Positions 17,005 to 24,025 of a stretch of 41,548 bases of DNA are shown piece by piece. The notes under the pieces are model-generated. The model was not told the origin of the DNA. It did no database searches and was given only the letters and a program-made list of their open reading frames with translations. The position numbers and the translations under genes are program-made. Source of the DNA: an uncultured Blautia sp. (GTDB taxonomy: Bacteria > Bacillota > Clostridia > Lachnospirales > Lachnospiraceae); the NCBI GenBank assembly GCA_934408705.1, contig CAKRVL010000015.1:1-41548 (forward strand), written 5' to 3'. Each line of letters opens with the position of its first letter. The stretch's first letter is position 1.

Positions 17005-17839
17005 TATATGCATTAAGCAATATTTTTTCATACCTCTGTTCAAGGATTGTTTTATAAAAAAACCTGCGCTTTTCGCTGATGTTTTCTACTGTGTCAATCA
17101 ATTTGTTAATTTTCTCTAAATCAATTCTTTTTACTATCCTGACCAGTGCTTTATTACACTCTTCGAATGCCAGACTTGATATAATTTCATAATAGGAGCT
17201 TCTCTTTCCCATATACTTTACCTGCGATGTTGGAAATTTATAAATATGCTTATCTATTTCTTCCTGACTTCCCAGAACAGCATCTATTTTTTCATCTGAA
17301 TTTAACTGGGGAAACAGACTGGAGCCATTGTCAAAAACAGGTGAAAGTCTGTACATATTATCTTTTTTAATAAATCCCCAGTTACTTCCATGACGATCAA
17401 AATTGGCAATAAAAGCATCTACGATAAACATATCCCAGAACAGATTAATAGTCTGATTAACATCTGTAAGCTTTACATTAGCCTGCAACATCCCAATAAT
17501 ATCTTCATAAGAATACTGGTACTTCTCTTTGTCTTGTTCCAATGAACTTTCTCCCACACCATTAAATGGTACAAATATTTCATCTTCTCCAAGGAAATCC
17601 TGTATTACCACAATGTTCTCGCCTTTATATATTCCCAGAAATGTTTCCTGTGTTTCGATTCCAAGCAAACTGAAAATATGGCTTCCCAAATATTCCGATA
17701 CATGATTAAAACGCAAACCCTCTCTGGAATTTTTTTGAAACTTAACAAGGTATGGTTTTTCATTTATAAGAATGGATTTTTTTCTTTCTGCACCAGAATA
17801 AAATCTGTTTCCATCTGGATATTTCGAATAATCCTCCAT
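16925..17839 (-). CDS. CtkA/HipA-like protein kinase with repeat-derived C-terminal tail
   Basis: 304 aa. Residues 10-275 closely follow Helicobacter pylori CtkA and the HipA C-terminal kinase fold. They include YLVKFQKNSREG (ATP lysine K33), ETFLGIYKGENIVVIQDF, FWDMFIVDAFIANFDRHGSN (catalytic D148), LSPVFDNGSSLFPQ (metal-binding D170) and FPTSQVKYMGKRSSYYEI. It is probably a Ser/Thr kinase acting on an unknown protein. No HipB-like antitoxin gene is adjacent. Residues 279-304 and the stop are encoded by the right end of the MITE-like repeat, so the natural C-terminus has been replaced. The promoter at 17859-17888 is perfect consensus; the ribosome site is GGGGTGA. Confidence 0.85.
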   Translation of the reverse strand: MEDYSKYPDGNRFYSGAERKKSILINEKPYLVKFQKNSREGLRFNHVSEYLGSHIFSLLGIETQETFLGIYKGENIVVIQDFLGEDEIFVPFNGVGESSLEQDKEKYQYSYEDIIGMLQANVKLTDVNQTINLFWDMFIVDAFIANFDRHGSNWGFIKKDNMYRLSPVFDNGSSLFPQLNSDEKIDAVLGSQEEIDKHIYKFPTSQVKYMGKRSSYYEIISSLAFEECNKALVRIVKRIDLEKINKLIDTVENISEKRRFFYKTILEQRYEKILLNAYNDTSVKRSKSCSCLHDKAFELGTRQI

Positions 17840-17858
17840 GTATTATCACCCCAAATTT

Positions 17859-17888
17859 ATTATATAAGCAGCCTCCCTGTAGTGTCAA
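17859..17888 (-). promoter_or_regulatory. Perfect-consensus promoter of the CtkA-like kinase gene
   Basis: The minus strand reads TTGACA, 18 bases, TATAAT, about 20 bases before the kinase start. The -35 is embedded in AACCTATTGACA, a 12-mer also found at the cysK promoter. Confidence 0.75.
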
Positions 17889-17954
17889 TAGGTTCATTAT
17901 TTGTTTTGATACTTTTGATAAGTCACAAAACATAAATCTCTAAGCGCTATATAC

Positions 17955-17995
17955 CAAAAAAAGAAGTCAACATCAACTAATGATATCAACTTCTT
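17955..17995 (-). terminator. Terminator of cysK
   Basis: The outer stem AAGAAGT/ACTTCTT (17961-17967 with 17989-17995) extends inward with G-U pairs to about 15 pairs. It is followed on the minus strand by a T-run. It lies about 70 bases past the cysK stop and just upstream of the kinase promoter. Confidence 0.85.
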
Positions 17996-18062
17996 TTCAT
18001 CATCCTTAACTTAAAGGGGCTGTCGGTTAATGCATCTTTCGCGCAGCCAGCCATAACCTCTA

Positions 18063-18992
18063 TTACTCGGTAAACAGTGGTGTAGAATAATATCTGTCAC
18101 CAGTATCCGGAAGAAGAGCTACGATCACTTTGCCCTTGTTCTCAGGCTTCTTCGCATACTCGATTGCAGCACTTAATGCAGCACCGGAAGAGATTCCAAC
18201 CAGGATTCCTTCTTTGTGTGCAAGAAGCTTCGCTGTGGCAAATGCCTCATCAGCCTCTGCTTTATAAATCTCATCATAAACCTTGGTATTCAGAACATCC
18301 GGAACAAAACCGGCGCCGATTCCCTGAATCTTGTGCGGGCCTGCTTTTCCCTCAGATAATACCGGAGAGGTAGCTGGCTCAAGTGCTACAATCTTCACAT
18401 CCGGGTTCTGCTCTTTCAGATACTCACCTGTTCCTGTAAGAGTTCCGCCTGTACCAACACCTGCAATGAAGATATCAACCTTTCCCTCAGTGTCCTTCCA
18501 GATCTCCGGACCTGTAGTAGCCTTGTGTACTGCCGGGTTCGCCGGGTTCACAAACTGTCCTGGGATAAAGCTGTTCGGGATCTCTGCTGCAAGCTCACTT
18601 GCCTTGGCAATAGCTCCCTTCATTCCCTTGGTTCCATCAGTAAGAACCAGTTCTGCGCCGTATGCTTTCAGAATGTTTCTGCGCTCAACACTCATGGTCT
18701 CCGGCATGGTAAGAATTATTCTGTAGCCCTTGGCTGCTGCAATAGACGCAAGACCAATTCCTGTATTTCCAGAAGTTGGCTCGATAATTACGGAGCCTTC
18801 TTTCAGAATGCCCTTCTGCTCTGCATCCTCGATCATAGCCTTGGCGATTCTGTCCTTAACGCTTCCTGCCGGGTTAAAGTATTCCAATTTCACAAGAACG
18901 GTAGCTTCCAGTCCAAGCTCCTTCTCAATATTTGTAACCTCTACAAGTGGGGTGTTTCCAATTAATCCAAGTGTTCCCTTATAGTATGCCAT
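18063..18992 (-). CDS. cysK: Cysteine synthase A (O-acetylserine sulfhydrylase)
   Basis: 309 aa. PLP lysine K46 lies in [11 protein letters not shown], the substrate loop in [12 protein letters not shown], the phosphate-binding loop in [12 protein letters not shown], and the C-terminal motif is [15 protein letters not shown]. It makes cysteine from O-acetylserine and sulfide in the cytoplasm. Two in-frame ATGs exist: the second (18992) has AAAGGA six bases upstream, while the first directly abuts it, so 18992 is preferred. It is monocistronic, with its own promoter (19089-19117), candidate operator and terminator, and no cysE nearby. Control by a CymR-like Rrf2 regulator is inferred from the operator's form and location. 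Confidence 0.96.
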   Translation of the reverse strand: MAYYKGTLGLIGNTPLVEVTNIEKELGLEATVLVKLEYFNPAGSVKDRIAKAMIEDAEQKGILKEGSVIIEPTSGNTGIGLASIAAAKGYRIILTMPETMSVERRNILKAYGAELVLTDGTKGMKGAIAKASELAAEIPNSFIPGQFVNPANPAVHKATTGPEIWKDTEGKVDIFIAGVGTGGTLTGTGEYLKEQNPDVKIVALEPATSPVLSEGKAGPHKIQGIGAGFVPDVLNTKVYDEIYKAEADEAFATAKLLAHKEGILVGISSGAALSAAIEYAKKPENKGKVIVALLPDTGDRYYSTPLFTE

Positions 18993-19088
18993 ATCCATTC
19001 CTTTCCCGGCGCCTCCGCCTGTTTACTTCTGCAAAATCAATTGTCCTTATTTCTTATTGATTTACTTGGTTATTTATTTGATAAATGG

Positions 19089-19123
19089 ATAATACCACCA
19101 TTAACCCACTATGTCAATAGGTT
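19089..19123 (-). promoter_or_regulatory. cysK promoter with overlapping imperfect palindrome (possible Rrf2/CymR-type operator)
   Basis: The promoter reads TTGACA (19112-19117), 17 bases, TATTAT (19089-19094) on the minus strand. Centred on the -35 is a 21-base imperfect dyad, AACC at one end and GGTT at the other (19103-19123), with 7 of 10 paired positions symmetric. This placement suits a repressor of sulfur metabolism. The regulator identity is inferred. Confidence 0.6.
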
Positions 19124-19131
19124 TTCAGGAT

Positions 19132-19353
19132 TTATTTTTCATCCTCCACAATCTCACATACAATCTCATATGCATCCTCCAATGCATCCAGAGCCTCAGT
19201 CAGCGTATCAAGCTTTCTGTCATCCACTCCATCATCTTCATACTCCTGGATCAGCTCTGAAAACTGATTCTTCAGCTCTTCCATGTAATCTGCCACCTGC
19301 TCTAATTTTTCCTCTTTCTCAAGTATTTCTGATAAATCAATGATTTTTCCCAT
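19132..19353 (-). CDS. Small acidic helical protein, unknown function
   Basis: 73 aa, about one third Asp and Glu, with predicted helices throughout (IDLSEILEKEEKLEQVADYM; LTEALDALEDAYEIVCEIVE) and heptad-like leucines, so a short coiled coil or helical hairpin is likely. No known domain recognised. The ATG at 19353 follows AAAGGAG. It lies 63 bases after the HD-domain gene on the same strand and runs up to the cysK promoter, so it is probably co-transcribed with the HD gene. Confidence 0.65.
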   Translation of the reverse strand: MGKIIDLSEILEKEEKLEQVADYMEELKNQFSELIQEYEDDGVDDRKLDTLTEALDALEDAYEIVCEIVEDEK

Positions 19354-19416
19354 AATATAATTTTCTCCTTTTTCTGTATTCTGCCATGTCACTATATTTT
19401 CTTTGAGCGTGTTTAA

Positions 19417-19962
19417 TCAACTTGTCTGCTCATTATATAATTCTTTAAACATCTCCAGATATTCCTGTTCCACCGCTGCAAACGACCTAACCGTATAATC
19501 CAGTTTAAAATGCAGCTTCGGAGCCTCCCCCGACTGTTTGTCTTCCAGAAGAACCTCTAAATCATACCAAAGAAGGTCATCGTCGATTTCTTTCAAACGC
19601 CGGCCTTCTTCGTCTGTCAGACCGCTTCCCAAAAACTTCTCATAAATCACCTGCAAAAGCTGATCTTCCACTTCCCTGTATCGTGGCATCTCCTGCTTCA
19701 GCGGACGCGGCACATCTGACATATAACATTCACTTGCATCATGCAAAAGGCATGCCAATGCCTGGCGCTTGGAATAGCCCCGCCCCAGCGCCTCCTTCGC
19801 GCAGCAAATACAATGCTCCCCGACAGACCAGAAAGAACTCACATGTCCATTTCCCCGACAGATCAGGGGCAACGCATGCGCAATGTCCAGAATATCTATT
19901 TTCTCCGCCTCCGGATGCACCGGATCAAAATGTTTTCTCGTGTATGTGGTTATGTAACTCAT
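19417..19962 (-). CDS. HD-domain phosphohydrolase (YfbR-like)
   Basis: 181 aa. HD metal ligands are visible: H40 region, H50 (WSVGEH), H74-D75 (CLLHDASECYMSDVPRPLK) and an acidic D127-D129 (EIDDDLLWYD). The HDAxExYxxDxPRPLK block is typical of 5'-deoxynucleotidase-like YfbR relatives, often found near phage or nucleotide genes. It probably dephosphorylates nucleotides in the cytoplasm; the specific substrate is unknown. The start has an ideal AAAGGAGG site. Just upstream (19986-20005) is a perfect GGGAACC-N6-GGTTCCC inverted repeat without a U-tract. Confidence 0.82.
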   Translation of the reverse strand: MSYITTYTRKHFDPVHPEAEKIDILDIAHALPLICRGNGHVSSFWSVGEHCICCAKEALGRGYSKRQALACLLHDASECYMSDVPRPLKQEMPRYREVEDQLLQVIYEKFLGSGLTDEEGRRLKEIDDDLLWYDLEVLLEDKQSGEAPKLHFKLDYTVRSFAAVEQEYLEMFKELYNEQTS

Positions 19963-19985
19963 AGGATGCCTCCTTTGTTGCCTTG

Positions 19986-20066
19986 GGGAACCGCTATAGG
20001 TTCCCAGTATTTATGTTATTTTTTACAACCTGCCTACTATTTTTCTATAAACATTTCATAGAAAAA
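19986..20066. repeat. Two inverted repeats between the methyltransferase and HD genes
   Basis: GGGAACC-N6-GGTTCCC (19986-20005) lies in the leader of the HD gene. TTTTTCTAT-N9-ATAGAAAAA (20040-20066) begins three bases after the methyltransferase stop. The second could work as a weak AT-rich terminator in either direction; the first has no U-tract. Confidence 0.45.
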
Positions 20067-20068
20067 CA

Positions 20069-20668
20069 TTAAATATTCACTTCAAAAATCACAATCCTCT
20101 CCCGCGGATTTTCCCCGTCGAACAGGTCACGGCAGTCGATTTCATCTACGAACATTAATTCATCCACTGTCATCAGATAAGAAATGTATTCGTCTTGTGG
20201 ATAATAGAAAAACAGCAGCAGTTCCCTGGAGTTCTCATAACAGGAAGCAGTTACTGCGGCGATCACTTTCCTGAGGATCTCAATGGAAAACGGGTTGAAG
20301 AAAAAGACACGGTCCACTTCCGTGGGAACCTGATAATGCTCCGCGTTTTCCAGCAGAAATACGGTGCGCTCACCGGAAATCCCACTCTTTTTATTCTCAC
20401 AGGCTGTTTCAAAAATCCTGTCATCGTACTCAATTCCGATAGCATGGCAGCGTGTCTGATACGCCATAAAAAGCTCCACGCGGCCTTTGCCGCAGCCGTA
20501 ATCCAGAAGCACATTCTTCTTGCGGATATATCCGCTGTTTGCCAGACGCTCCAATACGGAATAAGGCGTTGGCTCGTAAGGATAACGGTACTGATCCGAT
20601 CGGGAATCATCCCGGCCGGTGGTCCTGATTTTCAGAAGTTTGTCCCACCTGGTTTCACTTGTATTCAT
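20069..20668 (-). CDS. SAM-dependent methyltransferase
   Basis: 199 aa, class I Rossmann-fold methyltransferase. Motif I is LLDYGCGKGRV, motif II the acidic IGIEYDD, motif IV VFFFNPFS. Upstream lies YPYEPTPYSVLERL, a block common in the related family. The NPFS stretch at motif IV resembles NPPY-like motifs of N-methyltransferases but is not diagnostic, so the substrate is unknown. The ATG at 20668 is one base past the stop of the M28 peptidase (TAGGATG), so translation is coupled. A long upstream in-frame extension lies within the peptidase gene and is rejected. Confidence 0.85.
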   Translation of the reverse strand: MNTSETRWDKLLKIRTTGRDDSRSDQYRYPYEPTPYSVLERLANSGYIRKKNVLLDYGCGKGRVELFMAYQTRCHAIGIEYDDRIFETACENKKSGISGERTVFLLENAEHYQVPTEVDRVFFFNPFSIEILRKVIAAVTASCYENSRELLLFFYYPQDEYISYLMTVDELMFVDEIDCRDLFDGENPRERIVIFEVNI

Positions 20669-20669
20669 C

Positions 20670-21893
20670 CTACTGCTCTTTTCTTTTTCTTGCAAGATAC
20701 TCATCCAGTTCTTTCTTGATTTTCTCCGGAATCTCCCTTGCAACCGGACACACTGCTGCATTTGCAAAACGTTCTGTAAACTTCACCAGAAAATCAATAT
20801 CCCACTGAAGCTGCTCCATGGACATAACATCCTTCACATCGTATCGGCAATGAATTGGTGCCACATTGGAGTTGGCAATTCTGGCAAAGGAGAGTGCCGG
20901 AATCCCGCTGTCTGCAAAAGGTGTAGAATCACTGGAATATACTCCGGTCTTTGCCTCAATTGGAAAACCGATTTCTGCTGCCATGTAAGAAATATAATGT
21001 GCCAGCTTGTCCTCTGCAGAAACACAGGAGATAAATTTGCCCATGTAGGTTCCAATCATATCCAGGTTAATGTTCAGCACTATTTTGTCCAGTTCCTCTT
21101 TATGCTCCTTCACATATGCCTTGGAGCCCAGAAGTCCTCGCTCTTCGCTTCCACAGAATAAGAAACGAAGGCCGTAGTTCAACTCTTTTCCCTTCAGCTG
21201 TTCCATAATTCCAAGCAAGCCTGCGCAGCCACTCATGTTGTCATAAGCGCCGTGAGATAAAGAAGTGGAATCGTAATGGGCACTAAGCACAATAAACTCG
21301 TCCCGTTTGCCAGGAAGCTTGGCAACTACATTGTGGGATTCCCCGTCATATTCTTTCTGGGAAACCTCCAGGCGAATCTTTTTCACCTTATTTTTCACCA
21401 GCTCTACTGCCTGGCTGGAATGGATCATGACACAAAGAACCTTCCGTTCTTCTCCTACAACCGCCTCGCGCAGATCGCGCTGGTCAATATCCGTATTTGG
21501 ATAATACATATTTCCGTACTGGAAAATAATTCCCTTTGCTCCTGCTTTCATCAGGTCCTGGTAAACAAAAAATCCCACTCCCTGAGTGTCCATCAGTACA
21601 ATTTTATCTTTCGCGCCTGCTATGGAAACAGGATCAGTTCCCGGCATATAGTAAAGCTCTCCTTCTACGCTGCCGCTGCCACAACAGTTAAACGCCTTAC
21701 AGGTAATTTCCTTCCCATCAGCAAACAAATGGGCACTCTCAATATCTCCCATGGCAACCCGGAAAGACTCCAGATGAGCGGGCACGCCCAGTGCCTGACA
21801 CTGATCCTTCAGAAATTCTGCAACCTGCTTCTCCTCTCTGGTGCCACTTGCGTGGACGAAATCGGTAGATTTAAAAATATTGATTAAATTCAT
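20670..21893 (-). CDS. M28 family zinc aminopeptidase with PA-domain insertion
   Basis: 407 aa, no signal peptide. A PA-like domain (about 45-180) is followed by an M28 catalytic domain with all zinc ligands: H206 (LSAHYDS), D218 (GAYDNMSG), E250/E251 (CGSEERG), D278 (NINLDMIG) and H348 (APIHCRYD). It probably removes N-terminal residues from peptides in the cytoplasm. AAAGGAG precedes the ATG. A 17-base-pair hairpin lies only about 30 bases upstream, leaving no room for a promoter between, so the gene must be read through from the left-pointing transcript upstream or controlled by that hairpin. Confidence 0.9.
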   Translation of the reverse strand: MNLINIFKSTDFVHASGTREEKQVAEFLKDQCQALGVPAHLESFRVAMGDIESAHLFADGKEITCKAFNCCGSGSVEGELYYMPGTDPVSIAGAKDKIVLMDTQGVGFFVYQDLMKAGAKGIIFQYGNMYYPNTDIDQRDLREAVVGEERKVLCVMIHSSQAVELVKNKVKKIRLEVSQKEYDGESHNVVAKLPGKRDEFIVLSAHYDSTSLSHGAYDNMSGCAGLLGIMEQLKGKELNYGLRFLFCGSEERGLLGSKAYVKEHKEELDKIVLNINLDMIGTYMGKFISCVSAEDKLAHYISYMAAEIGFPIEAKTGVYSSDSTPFADSGIPALSFARIANSNVAPIHCRYDVKDVMSMEQLQWDIDFLVKFTERFANAAVCPVAREIPEKIKKELDEYLARKRKEQ

Positions 21894-21919
21894 GATGGTT
21901 TTCTCCTTTGTGAATTGAA

Positions 21920-21964
21920 GATAAAACCTCCGGTTCTCAGAGTATCCCTGAGAACCGGAGGTTT
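21920..21964 (-). terminator. Very strong hairpin between the Rpn nuclease and M28 peptidase genes
   Basis: A perfect 17-base-pair stem (AAACCTCCGGTTCTCAG at 21924-21940 with its complement at 21948-21964, 7-base loop) is followed on the minus strand by TTTTATC. It should terminate the Rpn transcript, yet lies directly in front of the peptidase ribosome site. Confidence 0.85.
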
Positions 21965-22012
21965 GCTTTTATAAAAATACCCTTAATCGTGATTTGTTTC
22001 CCTTACTTAAAT

Positions 22013-23026
22013 TTAGTTTTCGGTTACATTTGCTCTTTTTTCAAGTTCTCTTTTTAATCTTTGAATTTCTAATTCAGCCGCATCTGCTCGTTCTTTTTCC
22101 GCTTCTGCCCGCTTTTCAGCTGCGTCAGCTCGTTCTCTTTCTCTCTGTGTATTTCGTCTTTCAGCCTGGATGTCCATTTTCTCCATATTTTCAAACAAAT
22201 AACCCATTCCACGACCTCCAATCTCGCCCATCATCTCTCTTGCCTCGTCCACGGGCACATTCATCTTTATTAGTAAAGTCCATAAAATCTTCTTATAAAT
22301 TTCTTTTATCGTTTCCGGCGCATTGCTATAAATAGAATTGACAAGCTCCTCTGATACCTTTCGGAAAGCTTCGCAATCCTCCGGTGTCTGTATTTTATTA
22401 ATCAGCATAACCAGAGACATCTCATCCCGCTTCATGCTGAGTTCTTCATTTGTATATTGACTGACACTTATTACCTCATAGGAAAAATCTGGGATGTATT
22501 TTTCCATCTGTTCCGCAAACTCAATCCGATCTTTCAGGTGCAAATCAGCAGTCCATTTCCTGGTTCCTTCATAATAAACAAGGGGAACAATCAGCGGGTA
22601 CCGGAAACTCCTCCGCTTGCTGCTGTCCTTCACCTTCTTATTCTGCATTTCCTTGTAGTCCTGCCAGATCACAGTCATGTATCGGAGAAGTTGCATTGCA
22701 ACATCATAATCGATGTCACTTTTATGTTCTATTAGGGAAATCACATAGACTTCCTTTCTCAGTGTTCCATCGGCATCCCGAATATATACCTTCTTAATCG
22801 TATCTGCCTCATATTCTACACCTAGAAATGCCCGGTATTTGTTGGATACATCCCTGATATCTTCCGGTCTGACATTTGCAAACAATGGAATATTCGTATA
22901 ATTTCTCAAAAACTGGCTGGCAAGTGTATCGTTTTTGAAAATCTCACGACTGTTCACATCTCTTGTATGCAGCTCTGGACGGTAAACCGTGTCTCTTTTT
23001 CTTTTGTTCTGTGTCTTTCTGCTCAT
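22013..23026 (-). CDS. Rpn family (YhgA-like) PD-(D/E)XK nuclease
   Basis: 337 aa. The N-terminal Rpn/YhgA-like domain has D75 (GVEYEADTIKKVYI), the E100-x-K102 core in VISLIEHKSDIDYDVAMQLL, LIVPLVYYEG and helical blocks after residue 160. The C-terminus (285-332) is a charged coiled coil of ERADAAEKRAEAEK type. Such proteins are recombination-promoting DNases in E. coli. They occur in many copies in gut Bacillota, where their role is unclear. GGAGG precedes the ATG and a promoter lies at 23080-23108. No transposon ends are seen next to it. Confidence 0.88.
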   Translation of the reverse strand: MSRKTQNKRKRDTVYRPELHTRDVNSREIFKNDTLASQFLRNYTNIPLFANVRPEDIRDVSNKYRAFLGVEYEADTIKKVYIRDADGTLRKEVYVISLIEHKSDIDYDVAMQLLRYMTVIWQDYKEMQNKKVKDSSKRRSFRYPLIVPLVYYEGTRKWTADLHLKDRIEFAEQMEKYIPDFSYEVISVSQYTNEELSMKRDEMSLVMLINKIQTPEDCEAFRKVSEELVNSIYSNAPETIKEIYKKILWTLLIKMNVPVDEAREMMGEIGGRGMGYLFENMEKMDIQAERRNTQRERERADAAEKRAEAEKERADAAELEIQRLKRELEKRANVTEN

Positions 23027-23079
23027 TTTTCCTCCTTACGCAGGAAACGCTTCACAGATCAAAAGATATCTACAAGTTC

Positions 23080-23108
23080 ATAGTAACACGCACAAATTCA
23101 GAATACAA
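23080..23108 (-). promoter_or_regulatory. Probable promoter of the Rpn nuclease gene
   Basis: The minus strand reads TTGTAT, 17 bases, TACTAT, about 55 bases before the start codon. Both hexamers are near consensus, and it lies directly after the terminator of the ECF operon. Confidence 0.5.
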
Positions 23109-23132
23109 GTTCTACTTATTCCAATATTTGTT

Positions 23133-23167
23133 AAAAAATGGCCATGCGAACCCACTCGCACAGCCAT
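23133..23167 (-). terminator. Terminator of the ECF transporter genes
   Basis: Two stacked stems, ATGGC/GCCAT (23138-23142 with 23163-23167) and TGCGA/TCGCA (23145-23149 with 23156-23160), are followed on the minus strand by six T. It lies 28 bases past the EcfT stop. Confidence 0.85.
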
Positions 23168-23194
23168 CTATATCTCTTACCATATTCCCTTTCA

Positions 23195-24025
23195 TCAAAC
23201 AAACGGATTATAAAATCTTCCCCATCGTATAGTCACCGTCAGACTGACCACCAGCAGTGCCACGCCAATTCCAAGTGCCACGAAGTCCCTTTTCGCAAAA
23301 GGTCTCTTCATATACCATGTTCTCTTCTTATCCTTCCCGAATCCACGTAACTCCATAGCATTGGAAATCGTATCGATCCTGTTCAGACTGGTGAGGATCA
23401 GAGGCAGGAGAATATTCACCGAATTCTTCAGCCGGGCAAAAAAGCGCTCATTTTTTCCAAGCTCCACGCCTCTGGCCTGCTGAGCCTGGCTGATGCTGTG
23501 ATAATCACGCTGGATATCCGGAATATAACGAAGAGCAATTGCTACAGAATATCCCACCTTATAAGAAATTCCAATACTGTTAAGGCTGGCAGCAAACTCA
23601 CTTGGGTTAGTTGCCGAAATAAACAGGATTGCAACAGGCAGCGCAACAAAATATTTCAGAGAAATATTCAGCATATAAAACAGCTGCTCAGCTGTCAGGT
23701 CATACCGCCAGAATAAATGAGCAAGCACATGTCTGGTGCCGTACAATGTGGTTCCCTGGTCAGGATCAAACAGGAAAATAAACAGATTGTTCAGCAGCAG
23801 GAATACCAGCATGAAAATCATCATAAACCGCACTTCACGGAACTTTATCTTACTCAGCTTAAACGCTGCAAGACTCACTGCAAACAGCCCTAACAGCACC
23901 CAGGTATTATAAGTAAGCATGCTTGCAAAGGTAAACAGCAGAAAAAAGGCCAGCTTAGTAGTTCCAGTCAGTTTGTGGATCACGCTCTCCCTTGGCAGAT
24001 AATTCAATACTGTCTTAGCAGCCAT
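23195..24025 (-). CDS. ecfT: Energy-coupling factor transporter transmembrane protein EcfT
   Basis: 276 aa with five to six membrane helices. It has both cytoplasmic coupling motifs of the T component, an ARG-type motif in QAQQARGVELG and ELRGFGKDKKRT, which bind the two ATPases. The family N-terminus (ESVIHKLTGTTKLAFFLLF) is present. It overlaps the ATPase gene by 11 bases, so the two are translationally coupled. It forms the membrane scaffold of the importer with the fused ATPase and the UPF0397 substrate protein. Confidence 0.93.
   Translation of the reverse strand: MAAKTVLNYLPRESVIHKLTGTTKLAFFLLFTFASMLTYNTWVLLGLFAVSLAAFKLSKIKFREVRFMMIFMLVFLLLNNLFIFLFDPDQGTTLYGTRHVLAHLFWRYDLTAEQLFYMLNISLKYFVALPVAILFISATNPSEFAASLNSIGISYKVGYSVAIALRYIPDIQRDYHSISQAQQARGVELGKNERFFARLKNSVNILLPLILTSLNRIDTISNAMELRGFGKDKKRTWYMKRPFAKRDFVALGIGVALLVVSLTVTIRWGRFYNPFV

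Noticed and set aside
18993..19088. A T-box or SAM-type riboswitch in the cysK leader
   Set aside because: The leader is under 100 bases with no T-box core, specifier stem or terminator/antiterminator pair visible.
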